A stretch of DNA of 64,000 bases from assembly GCA_963707145.1 (NCBI GenBank), contig CAVPOQ010000003.1:434001-498000 (forward strand). Reading direction: 5' to 3'. Each line of letters begins with the position of its first letter. Positions within the stretch are counted from its first letter, which is position 1. The stretch comes from RPQJ01 sp963707145 (GTDB taxonomy: Bacteria; Pseudomonadota; Gammaproteobacteria; Steroidobacterales; Steroidobacteraceae). A program made the position numbers and the translations under genes. Of this stretch, positions 27,189 through 36,718 are shown piece after piece. Below the pieces are notes generated by a model. It made no database searches. It saw only the letters and a program-made list of their open reading frames with translations, and was not told the DNA's origin.

Positions 27189-28637
27189 GTGCTCTTTCCC
27201 CGTCCCCGCTCGCTCAGCGGCCTGATCTTCCTCGGCCTGCTGCTGGTCACCTTGCCGTTGCTCGGCGGCGTCGTGAGCGCCGCGCTCGAGATCACGCGGC
27301 TGGCGGATTCGAGCGAGCGGCTGGTGCTGCACGGCGTGCAGGCCACCCGCTACAGCCAGGCCCTGGTCCGACAGGTCGCGGCCATGGAACGCAGCGCGCG
27401 CCTCTACCAGCTGCTCGGCAGGCCCGAGCTGCGCGGCGTCTTCGACGAGAATCACCGGCGCATGCAGGTCGTGCTCGACGGCCTGTCGGTCCTGCCGGCC
27501 GACCCGGCGCGCGACCCGCTGGTCGCGGGCATCCGTGGCCGCGCCGAGCACATCGCGGACGGCCTCGGATCGCGCTCGACGGCAGCTCGTACGGCCGCCC
27601 TGCGCGAGTTCGGCGCGCTCGCCCAGGACACCGGCCGGCTGTCGCTGCTCGCCTCGCAGCAGATCGACCGTGAACTGCAGGGCGTGCGCACCGGCACCGA
27701 GCAGGCGCGGCGGCGGCTGCTCTGGCAGACCGCTGCACTGGTGCCGATCAGCCTCAGCGTCGCCTTCGCCTTTGCGCTGCTGCTCGGTCGGCCGATCCGC
27801 GACATCGACCAGGCGATCGGCAACCTCGGCCACGGACGCCTCGACCAGCCGGTGAGCGTGCGTGGTCCGCCGACCGACCTCGAGGCGCTGGGCCGCCAGA
27901 TCGAGTGGCTGCGCCTGCGCCTGCGCGAGGTGGCCGAGGAGCGCGAGCGCTTCCTGCGCCACGTGTCGCACGAACTCAAGACGCCGCTCGCCAACATCCG
28001 CGAGGGCTCCGAACTGCTGCTCGAGGGGGCCGTCGGCACCCTTCGCCCGGAGCAGCACGAGATCGCCAGCATCCTGCGCGAGAACAGCCTGCGCCTGCAG
28101 CAGCTGATCGAGAACCTGCTCTCCTACAGCGAGTGGCAATCGAAGCGCGGCGGCCTCGAGCTGAGCGCGTTTCGTCTCGGGCCGCTGGTGACTTCGGTCG
28201 CCGAGAGTTACCAGCTGCGTATCGCTTCGCGGCGGCTGCGCCTCGAGACCGCGGTCGAGGACCTCGAGATCGACGCCGACCGCACGAAGCTGCGGCTGAT
28301 CCTCGACAACCTGCTGTCGAACGCGGTCAAGTTCAGCCCCGACGGCGGCGTGATCCGCCTCGCGGCGCGTGCCGACGGCGACGACCTCGTGCTGGACGTT
28401 TCCGACGACGGCCAAGGCATCGCTCCGGCAGAACGCGAACGCATCTTCGAGCCGTTCTTCCAGGGCGCGACGCCCCAGGACGGGCTGGTGCGCGGCACGG
28501 GTATCGGGCTGTCGGTCGTGCAGGAGTTCGCCCACGCCCACGGCGGTACCATCGAGCTTCTGGACGAGGCGCACTCCGGCGCACACTTCCGGCTGCGCAT
28601 GCCGATGCGCTCGGCGACCCTCGAGCGCGCCGCGTAG
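27189..28637 (+). CDS. glrK: GlrK/QseE-type sensor histidine kinase
   Basis: A 482-residue inner-membrane kinase. The first membrane helix is at about 10-30, a periplasmic helical sensor at about 31-175, the second helix at about 180-200, then a HAMP region (RPIRDIDQAIGNLGHGRLDQ). The H-box is FLRHVSHELKTPLANI with the phosphorylated His. The HATPase domain has N (DNLLSNAVKF), G1 (DDGQGI) and G2 (GTGIGLSVVQ) boxes. Order and content (kinase, QseG-like lipoprotein, response regulator) match the glrK-qseG-glrR cluster, which in enteric bacteria controls envelope-stress small RNAs. The start is GTG 27189. The partner regulator here is atypical. Confidence 0.85.
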   Translation: MLFPRPRSLSGLIFLGLLLVTLPLLGGVVSAALEITRLADSSERLVLHGVQATRYSQALVRQVAAMERSARLYQLLGRPELRGVFDENHRRMQVVLDGLSVLPADPARDPLVAGIRGRAEHIADGLGSRSTAARTAALREFGALAQDTGRLSLLASQQIDRELQGVRTGTEQARRRLLWQTAALVPISLSVAFAFALLLGRPIRDIDQAIGNLGHGRLDQPVSVRGPPTDLEALGRQIEWLRLRLREVAEERERFLRHVSHELKTPLANIREGSELLLEGAVGTLRPEQHEIASILRENSLRLQQLIENLLSYSEWQSKRGGLELSAFRLGPLVTSVAESYQLRIASRRLRLETAVEDLEIDADRTKLRLILDNLLSNAVKFSPDGGVIRLAARADGDDLVLDVSDDGQGIAPAERERIFEPFFQGATPQDGLVRGTGIGLSVVQEFAHAHGGTIELLDEAHSGAHFRLRMPMRSATLERAA

Positions 28638-28667
28638 GCCGGCACAAGTACTGAAACCAGGACTCCC

Positions 28668-29314
28668 ATGCGTGCTACCCGGACGAAACTGCCGCCCGCC
28701 GCCCTCGCCGCCCTGACGCTGCTGCTCGGCGCCTGCGCGAGCCTGACGCCACAGCCTCCGGCCGCTACACCCGCTGCGGCCGCACCCGCGGCCGCGCCGC
28801 GCAGTCCGGACCTCGCGCGCGATCTCGACACGCTGGCCGCGATGGCTCCAGGCGACCCCGCTCGGCAACAGGCAACGCTCGAGGCGGCACTGGCGGCCGC
28901 GCAGCAGGACCCGAGCGCGACCAATCGCCTGCGCTACGCGCTCGCGCTCGGCAGTGCCGGGCATGCGCTCAGCAATCCGATCGAGGCGCAGCGGCTGATC
29001 ACCGAGCTGCTCGCCGGCGAGCACGGCCTGCAACCGCTCGAGGTCGAACTGGCCAGCGCCTTCCAGCGCGAGTTCGACGCACGCGTGGCGCTGTATGCCG
29101 AGCTCGCCCGCCAGCGCGAGGAGAGCGAGCGGCGTCAGCGCGCCGCCGACGCCGCGGCGAGCCAGCGCGCGGATGCGCTCGCGGCGGAGGCCGCGCGCCT
29201 GCGCCGTGCACTCGCGGCGGCGGAACGCAAGCTCGAGGCGGTTGCCGAGATGGAGCGTTCGCTGCTCGAGCAGCCCGCCGAGTCCGTCGGCGAAACCCCA
29301 CCGCCCCAGCCCTG

Positions 29315-29315
<1 letters not shown>
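28668..29315 (+). CDS. QseG/YfhG-like lipoprotein
   Basis: A 215-residue lipoprotein between kinase and regulator genes. The lipobox is LLLGACAS (Cys about 24), followed by a Pro/Ala-rich linker, a helical domain (LDTLAAMAPGDPARQQATLE, RLRYALALGSAGHALSNP) and a C-terminal coiled coil (about 135-190, rich in Arg/Ala/Glu). In enteric bacteria QseG is an outer-membrane lipoprotein that interacts with the kinase and sets its activity. The stop overlaps the ATG of the regulator gene (TGATG). Family assignment rests on gene order, lipobox and helical build; sequence similarity is modest. Confidence 0.7.
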
Positions 29316-30586
<1,271 letters not shown>

Positions 30587-30665
30587 GATTTTGCCGAGGA
30601 CCGTGACGCGCTGCGGCATCATGCGCGGCCGCCTCACCCACAATTGCCGAGCAAGAGATCCCGAG

Positions 30666-31931
30666 ATGCCCATGTCCCCGATTCCAGCCCTGAAGCCGGC
30701 ACTCGCCGCACTGATCACCGCGGCCGCGCTGTCCGCCGGGTGGTCGCCCGCGGCCGGCGCCCATGCCTGCCAGGACATTGCAGTGGACGCGCCCGTGCGC
30801 TGGGTGCCGGCCCCCTATCCGGCCGGGCGCCGAGTGCTGAAGGTTGGGCCGCAGCATGAGTTCAAGACGCCATCGGAGGCGGCCGCCGCCTCCCGCGACG
30901 GGGACGTGATCGAGATCGAGGCCGGCGACTACACGGACACCGCCCTCTGGACGAGGCACGAGCTGTGGATCCGTGGCGTGAACGGCCGGCCGCACATGGT
31001 CGCCCCCGCGCAGCTGGCCCAGTCGAAGGCGATCTGGGTCATCGGCGGACGCAACGTGACGGTCGAGAACGTCGAGTTCTCGGGGGCCAAGGTGCCGGCC
31101 CGCAACGGAGCGGGCATCCGCGCCCAGGGCCAGGGCCTGACCGTGCGCGCCGCGTGCTTCCGCGGCAACGAGAACGGCATCCTCACCACCAACAAGAAGG
31201 ACAACTGGCTGGTCGTGGAATTCTCGGAGTTCGCGCGCAACGGATCCGGCGACGGCAAGTCGCACAACCTGTACGTGGGCAAGGTCGACCACTTCGAAAT
31301 GCGCTACTCCTACTCCCACGGCGCGCGCGTGGGCCATCTGGTGAAGAGCCGCGCGCTGCGCAACCTGATCGAGTTCAACCGCCTCGTGGACGATTCCGAC
31401 GGCACCGCCAGCTACGAGCTCGACCTGCCCTCGGGCGGCGACGCGCTGGTGCGCGGCAACCTGATCGTGCAGGGCCCCGCGAGCCCGAACCAGACGATCG
31501 TGAGCTATGCGGCCGAGGCCAAGGAGAAGGCGACGGGCCGTCTGGTGCTCGCGTTTAACACCCTCTACAGCCTGCGCCGCAACCCGGTGTTCGTGACGAA
31601 CCGCGCGCCGGCGCCGGTGCTGGCGGTCAACAACGCCTATGGCGGGGCCGCGGGCAAGTGGATCAACGGCCCGTCGGAAGACGTCGGCAACGTATTGGTG
31701 TCCGCCAACCGCGCATTCCGCAACGTGTCGGCGCTGGACTTCCGGCCGGCGCCGGGCAGCGCGCTCGTGGACGCCGCGAAGTCGTCGGGCGCGCCCGTGG
31801 AACAGACCGGACCACCACTGTTCGAGCCGTCGGTGACGCTCGGAGGCAGCCCCCGGCGGTCGCTCGGCGCCCCCGACGTGGGCGCCTTCGAGTGCTGCGC
31901 CGCGGGCCAGTCGAGGTCCGGCAACCGGTGA
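30666..31931 (+). CDS. Secreted right-handed beta-helix protein
   Basis: A 421-residue exported protein. It has a signal peptide at about 1-33 (ending AAGA) and a parallel beta-helix body (about 55-340) in which short repeats such as NVTVENVEFSGAKV, LTVRAACFRGNENGI, HFEMRYSYSHGARV and NLIEFNRLVDDSDG follow each other every 22-25 residues. This is the fold of pectate lyases, alginate epimerases/lyases and related polysaccharide-active proteins; catalytic residues cannot be assigned. The start at 30666 gives the signal peptide. Its stop overlaps the GTG of the flippase gene (GTGA), tying it to polysaccharide export. Confidence 0.78.
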   Translation: MPMSPIPALKPALAALITAAALSAGWSPAAGAHACQDIAVDAPVRWVPAPYPAGRRVLKVGPQHEFKTPSEAAAASRDGDVIEIEAGDYTDTALWTRHELWIRGVNGRPHMVAPAQLAQSKAIWVIGGRNVTVENVEFSGAKVPARNGAGIRAQGQGLTVRAACFRGNENGILTTNKKDNWLVVEFSEFARNGSGDGKSHNLYVGKVDHFEMRYSYSHGARVGHLVKSRALRNLIEFNRLVDDSDGTASYELDLPSGGDALVRGNLIVQGPASPNQTIVSYAAEAKEKATGRLVLAFNTLYSLRRNPVFVTNRAPAPVLAVNNAYGGAAGKWINGPSEDVGNVLVSANRAFRNVSALDFRPAPGSALVDAAKSSGAPVEQTGPPLFEPSVTLGGSPRRSLGAPDVGAFECCAAGQSRSGNR

Positions 31932-33424
31932 ACCAGGCGCCTGCAAACCTCGGCGGCCGCGTGGCGGCGGGCGCCGCCTGGGCCATGCTCTTCAAGCTGT
32001 TCGAGCGTGGCCTCGGGCTGATCAGCACGCTGATCCTCGCCCGCATCCTCGTACCGGAGGACTTCGGACTCGTGGCCATCGCCAGCAGCTTCGTGGCGCT
32101 GCTCGAACTGATGCGCATGTTCGGTTTCGACACCGCGCTGATCCAGCTGCGGACCGTGACGCCCGCGCACATGGACACGGCGTGGACCTTCGCCGCCGCA
32201 CTTGGTCTCGGCATCGCCGCGCTGGTGGCCGCCACCGCTCCGCTGGTCGCGAGTTTCTACGGCGATCCCCGCCTGGCGCCGGTGCTCTGGGTGCTGGCGC
32301 TGTCAGCGCTGTTCAACGGACTGGAGAGCAACGGCCCGGTGATGCTGCGCAGGGAACTGCAGTGGCGCAAGGACTTCATCTTCCAGACCGTGCGCAAGAC
32401 CGCGGCCGTGGCGTTCACGATCCCGCTCGCGATCCTGTGGCGCAACTACTGGGCGCTGGTGGTCGGCATGCTGATGGGGAGGTTCGCCTCGCTGGTGGCG
32501 AGTTACGTCATCAGCCCGTACCGGCCGCGGCCGTCGCTCGCCGCCCGCGCGGACCTGTGGGGTTTCTCGAAGTGGGTGTTCATCAGCAACATGCTGATGT
32601 TCCTGCAGCAGCGGCTGCCCAACCTGATCATGGGTCGCCTCGCCTCGCCGGCGGCCGTGGGCTATTTCGCAATGGCACGCGACATCGGGACGATTCCGAC
32701 CATGGAGATGGTCATGCCGATCAACCGCGCGGCCTTCCCGGGCTACGCGAAGATCGCCCACGACCCGCGTCGGATGCGCGAGGGCTTCCTCAAGCTGCTC
32801 GCTGCAATCGCCCTGGTCGTGGTGCCGGCGGGCATTGGCGTCGCGGTGACCGCCGAGCTGATCGTCCGGGTGTTCCTTGGATCGAAGTGGCTGCCGTCGG
32901 TACCGGCGATGCAGATCCTGAGCGTGTATGGAGCGCTCTACGGGCTGCAGTCGAACGCCAATGCTGCGTACCTCGCCGTCGGCCGGCCGCGCCTGCAGAC
33001 CGCGATGATGCTCGCCTTTGTCGCCGTGCTCGTGCCGGGGCTCCTGATCCTGACCCCCCGCCTCGCGCAGACCGGCGCCGCGCTGGCCTGCCTGCTGGCC
33101 GCCGCGGTCGCGGTGCCGCTCAACCTGCTCAACGTCTGCCGCTGCCTCGGCATCCGCGCGCGCGAACTGTTCGGCGCGCTGTGGCGGCCGGTCCTTGGCA
33201 GCACGGTGATGGCGATCGCCGTCTGGGCGATACTCTCCGTGCTACCGGACGCCGACTCCGTGCCGACGGCGGCGCTGCTGCTCGCAGCCGGTGTCGTCGT
33301 CGGCGCACTCACTTACAGCCTGATGGTCCTCGGCCTGTGGTGGGCCAGCGGCAGGCCCGACGGCTCCGAGCGCTGGCTGCTCGATCGGGTCACGACGCGA
33401 TTGCGTCGGTCGCGGAACCGATAA
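31928..33424 (+). CDS. Wzx-type oligosaccharide flippase (MOP superfamily)
   Basis: A 498-residue inner-membrane protein with about 12-14 hydrophobic segments. The N-terminus AAWAMLFKLFERGLGLISTLILARILVPEDFGLVAIA is typical of Wzx/MATE-like PST exporters, and the mid-protein RLPNLIMGRLASPAAVGYFAMARDI is characteristic of that family. It should flip undecaprenyl-linked repeat units to the periplasm for the exopolysaccharide made in this locus. The GTG start at 31928 overlaps the previous stop codon. Confidence 0.9.
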   Translation: MNQAPANLGGRVAAGAAWAMLFKLFERGLGLISTLILARILVPEDFGLVAIASSFVALLELMRMFGFDTALIQLRTVTPAHMDTAWTFAAALGLGIAALVAATAPLVASFYGDPRLAPVLWVLALSALFNGLESNGPVMLRRELQWRKDFIFQTVRKTAAVAFTIPLAILWRNYWALVVGMLMGRFASLVASYVISPYRPRPSLAARADLWGFSKWVFISNMLMFLQQRLPNLIMGRLASPAAVGYFAMARDIGTIPTMEMVMPINRAAFPGYAKIAHDPRRMREGFLKLLAAIALVVVPAGIGVAVTAELIVRVFLGSKWLPSVPAMQILSVYGALYGLQSNANAAYLAVGRPRLQTAMMLAFVAVLVPGLLILTPRLAQTGAALACLLAAAVAVPLNLLNVCRCLGIRARELFGALWRPVLGSTVMAIAVWAILSVLPDADSVPTAALLLAAGVVVGALTYSLMVLGLWWASGRPDGSERWLLDRVTTRLRRSRNR

Positions 33425-33563
33425 CGCGGCGGGACGGCGCGGCGGCCTTTCCGGTATCCGCGTCACAACGCGGCCCGGGCAGCCGCAGCAGAATTGAACA
33501 TGGGGCCGACCCGGCGCGGGGTCCGTGCGGGTGGCTTACAGGCATGCAACTGCGATCGAAGAG

Positions 33564-35172
33564 ATGAACAGCAACGACATCAAGACACTTTCCGACCTCC
33601 TGCTCGTCAGCGCGGAGCGCAGCCCGGACGCCGACTGCCTGCGTCACCGCGGCACCTCGCTGGACTACGGCGCGCTCGCCGCGGCCTGCCGCGCCGTCGC
33701 GCAGGGACTCGCAGCGCTCGGCCTGCAGAAACAGGACCGCGTCGCCATCTACCTGAACAAGCGGCCGGAGACCGTCGCCGCGTGCTTCGGCACCAGCCTC
33801 GCCGGCGGCGTGTTCGTGCCGGTCAACCCGTTGCTGAAGGGTGCGCAGGTCGGCCACATCCTGCGCGACTCCGGCGCTGCGCTGCTGGTGACGTCCCAGG
33901 ACCGTCTCGCCGACCTCGAGGCGGAGCTCGCCCAGTGCCCCGCGCTGCGCTGCGTGGTGGTCGTGGGCGACGGCGGCCTCGACTCGGCGGCGCACGGCGC
34001 GCGGCGCATCAGCTGGGACGCCTTGACCGCCGGCAGGCGGCGAGGCCCGGCTTCACCGCGTGATCGACCTCGACATCGCCTCGATCCTCTACACCTCGGG
34101 CAGCACCGGCCGGCCCAAGGGCGTGGTGCTGTCCCATCGCAACATGATCACGGGCGCACGCAGCGTTGCGGAGTACCTCGGCAACACGCCGGACGACCGG
34201 CTGCTCGCGGTGCTGCCGTTCAGCTTCGACTACGGCTTCAGCCAGCTCACGACGGCGTTCCTCACCGGCGCCAGCGTGACGCTCATCGACCACCTGTTCG
34301 CGCGCGACGTCGTCACGGCCGTGCAGCGCGACCGCATCACCGGGCTCGCCGCCGTGCCGCCGCTGTGGATCCAGCTCGCGGACCTCGAGTGGCCGGCCGA
34401 GATCACCGACCACCTGCGCTATTTCACGAACTCCGGCGGCCGCATGCCGCGCGCCACGCTCGAGAAGCTGCGCGCCGCGCTGCCGAGGACGCGCCCGTTC
34501 CTGATGTACGGCCTCACCGAGGCGTTCCGCGGCACCTATCTGCCGCCCGACGAGATCGACCGGCGGCCCGACTCGATGGGCAAGGCGATCCCGAACGCCG
34601 AGATCATGGTCGTGCGACCGGACGGCTCGACCTGCGCGCCGCACGAACCCGGCGAACTCGTGCAGCGCGGCTCGCTGGTGGCACTCGGCTACTGGAACGA
34701 TCCGGCGAAGACTGCGGAGCGCTTCAAGCCCGTCCCGGGCCAGCCCGGCGAACTGCCGCTCACCGAGATGGCGGTCTGGTCCGGCGACACGGTCCGCATG
34801 GACGAGGACGGGTTCCTGTACTTCGTCGGCCGGCGCGACGAGATGATCAAGACTTCGGGCTACCGCGTGAGTCCGACCGAGGTGGAGGAGATCGTCTACG
34901 CCTCCGGCCTGGTCGGCGACGCGGTCGCCGTCGCGGTGCCCCACGCCGCGCTCGGCGAGGCGATCGTGCTGGTTGCATCGCCAGGCTCCGCACCGTCGGA
35001 CGGCGGCCCGCCGTCCGACGCGCTGATCGCCCACTGCAAGGCCCGGATGCCGACCTACATGGTGCCCCACCGCATCGAGTGGCTCGACACGCTGCCGCGC
35101 AACCCGAACGGCAAGTTCGACCGGCCCGGACTGGCCGCGCGGTTCCGCGGCGCCTTCGAGGCCACGCCATGA
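33564..35172 (+). CDS. Acyl-CoA ligase (AMP-forming), exosortase A system-associated (frameshifted at about 34041)
   Basis: About 535 residues after removal of one base near 34040-34050. The N-terminal half (MNSNDIKTLSDLLLVSAERS ... VPVNPLLKGAQVGHIL) and the C-terminal half are both well-formed ANL-superfamily sequence. The ATP loop is LYTSGSTGRPKGVVLSH; YGLTEAF, SGDTVRMDEDGFLYFVGRRD and a C-terminal lysine in NPNGKFDRP complete the motif set. It activates a carboxylic acid as acyl-AMP for transfer to CoA or an acyl carrier protein. Members of this subfamily are found with exosortase A, usually with a PLP decarboxylase, two hydrolases and a carrier protein, all of which are in this window. 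The stop overlaps the decarboxylase ATG (ATGA). The substrate is unknown. Confidence 0.85.
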
Positions 35173-36408
35173 GCCTCGACGCATTCTCGCAGCACGCCCC
35201 GCACCCCTACTTCGACGCGCGCAACGGGGAGCTGCTGATCGGCGGCGAGACCGTCTCCGCACTCGCGGCGCGCATCGGTCGCACGCCCTTCTATGCCTAC
35301 GACCGCGCCGTGCTCGACCGCAAGGTGCGCGAGCTGCGCGACGCACTGCCGCCGACGGTCGAGCTGCACTACGCCATCAAGGCCAATCCGATGCCGGCCG
35401 TGGTGCAGCACCTCGCCGGACTCGTCGACGGCCTCGACGTGGCGTCCGCGCGCGAACTCGCCGTGGCACTCGCGACCGGCACAGACACGGCTGACATCAG
35501 CTTCGCCGGGCCCGGCAAGTCGGTACCCGAGCTCGAGGCCGCCGTCGCTGCCGGCATCGTGATCAACATGGAGTCCGAGCTCGAGATGCGGCGCATCGCC
35601 GCGATCGCATCGCGCGATCGGCGTGCGCCCCCGCGTGGCGATCCGCGTCAACCCGGATTTCGAGCTCAAGTCGTCCGGCATGAAGATGGCAGGCGGCCCG
35701 AAGCAGTTCGGCGTCGACGCCGAGCGCGTGCCGCAGATGCTCGCCGAACTGGCGGCGCTGCCGCTGGAGTTCTGGGGTTTCCACATCTTCAGCGGCTCGC
35801 AGAATCTGCGCCCCGAGGTGCTGGTCGACGCGCAGCAGAAATCCGCGGACCTGGCACTCGCGCTCGCCGCGCACGCGCCTGCGCCGGTGCGCATGCTGAA
35901 TCTCGGCGGCGGCTTCGGCATCCCCTACTTTCCCGGCGAGCGGCTGCTCGACCTCGCGCCGATCGGCGCGAACCTCGCCGCGCTCGTGCCGCGCATCCAC
36001 GCGGCCCTGCCGGAGGCGCAGGTCGTACTCGAACTCGGTCGGTACCTGGTCGGCGAGTCGGGCGTGTACGTGTGCCGCGTGCTCGACCGGAAGGTCTCGC
36101 GCGGCCAGGTGTTCCTGATCACCGACGGCGGGCTGCACCACCACCTCGCGGCTTCGGGCAACTTCGGCCAGGTGCTGCGCAAGAACTACCCCGTGCTGGT
36201 GGCGAACCGCATCGGCAGCGCGGCGCGCGAAGTGGCCTCGGTGGTGGGGCCGCTGTGCACTCCGCTCGACCTGCTGGCCGATCGCATGGAACTCGCCGAG
36301 GCCAAGGTGGGCGACCTGATCGCGGTGTTCCAGTCGGGCGCCTACGGGCTCAGCGCGAGCCCGCTCGGGTTCCTGAGCCATCCGGAGCCGGCCGAACTGC
36401 TGGTCTGA
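35169..36408 (+). CDS. PLP-dependent decarboxylase, exosortase A system-associated (frameshifted at about 35612)
   Basis: About 412 residues once one base near 35611-35616 is removed. It is a fold-III (alanine racemase-like) decarboxylase related to diaminopimelate/ornithine decarboxylase. The PLP lysine is in ELHYAIKANPMP, the phosphate-binding glycine loop is LNLGGGFGIPYF, and the second-subunit Cys region is VVGPLCTPLDLLAD. It lies directly behind the acyl-CoA ligase with a four-base overlap. In this subfamily the substrate has not been established to my knowledge; an amino acid, possibly carrier-bound, is likely. Both halves are intact, so the shift is probably a sequence error. Confidence 0.85.
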
Positions 36409-36483
36409 TCCGCGCCGCCCGAGGGCGATCCCGGGACGTGCTTCAAGGAATCTTCCGGCAGTCCGGCGGACAATCGCCCCGTC

Positions 36484-36571
36484 GTAGCAAGGGCAAACCC
36501 GTCGCAAGGCGGGGACGCAAAGCCTCCGGTCCACGAGCGAGTCTCGGCGGATAGCGGGGTTGCCGGCGAGG
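36484..36571 (+). ncRNA. Cyclic-di-GMP-I riboswitch (GEMM-I)
   Basis: Conserved blocks appear in order: GGGCAAACC (36491-36499), a P2 stem CCCGTC/GGCGGG closed by the GNRA tetraloop GCAA, GGGACGCAAAGCCTCCGG with the tetraloop-receptor region, a variable P3 arm, then ATAGCGGGGTTGCCGG. This is the class I c-di-GMP aptamer known from Vc2. It is on the same strand as, and about 150 bases upstream of, the lipoprotein gene at 36719. It should couple that gene to cellular c-di-GMP. Confidence 0.93.
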
Positions 36572-36660
36572 TCGGATGCCCGCATCCGCACCGCCGTCAT
36601 TCCGGGTCCTGCCGCGTCCGCGGTGGTACCGGGGCCTGTGCCCTCGCAGCGACTGTACCT

Positions 36661-36680
36661 CCCGGGATGGAAATCCCGGG
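36661..36680 (+). promoter_or_regulatory. Strong hairpin, possible riboswitch expression platform
   Basis: A perfect eight-base-pair stem CCCGGGAT / ATCCCGGG closed by the GNRA tetraloop GGAA lies between the aptamer and the ATG at 36719. There is no T-run, so any control would be translational, by RNA refolding, or Rho-related. Confidence 0.45.
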
Positions 36681-36718
36681 TCTGGCTGCGGTCTCACTGG
36701 ATGGCAACGGGGCAAGCA

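Larger units (their letters stand above)
36409..36718 (+). other. 310-base leader region with riboswitch
   Basis: It lies between the decarboxylase stop and the beta-helix lipoprotein ATG. It contains the cyclic-di-GMP-I riboswitch and a strong hairpin at 36661-36680, listed separately. No open frame with recognisable domains lies within it. A promoter must lie in or before 36409-36483, but no convincing hexamers were seen. Confidence 0.6.
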
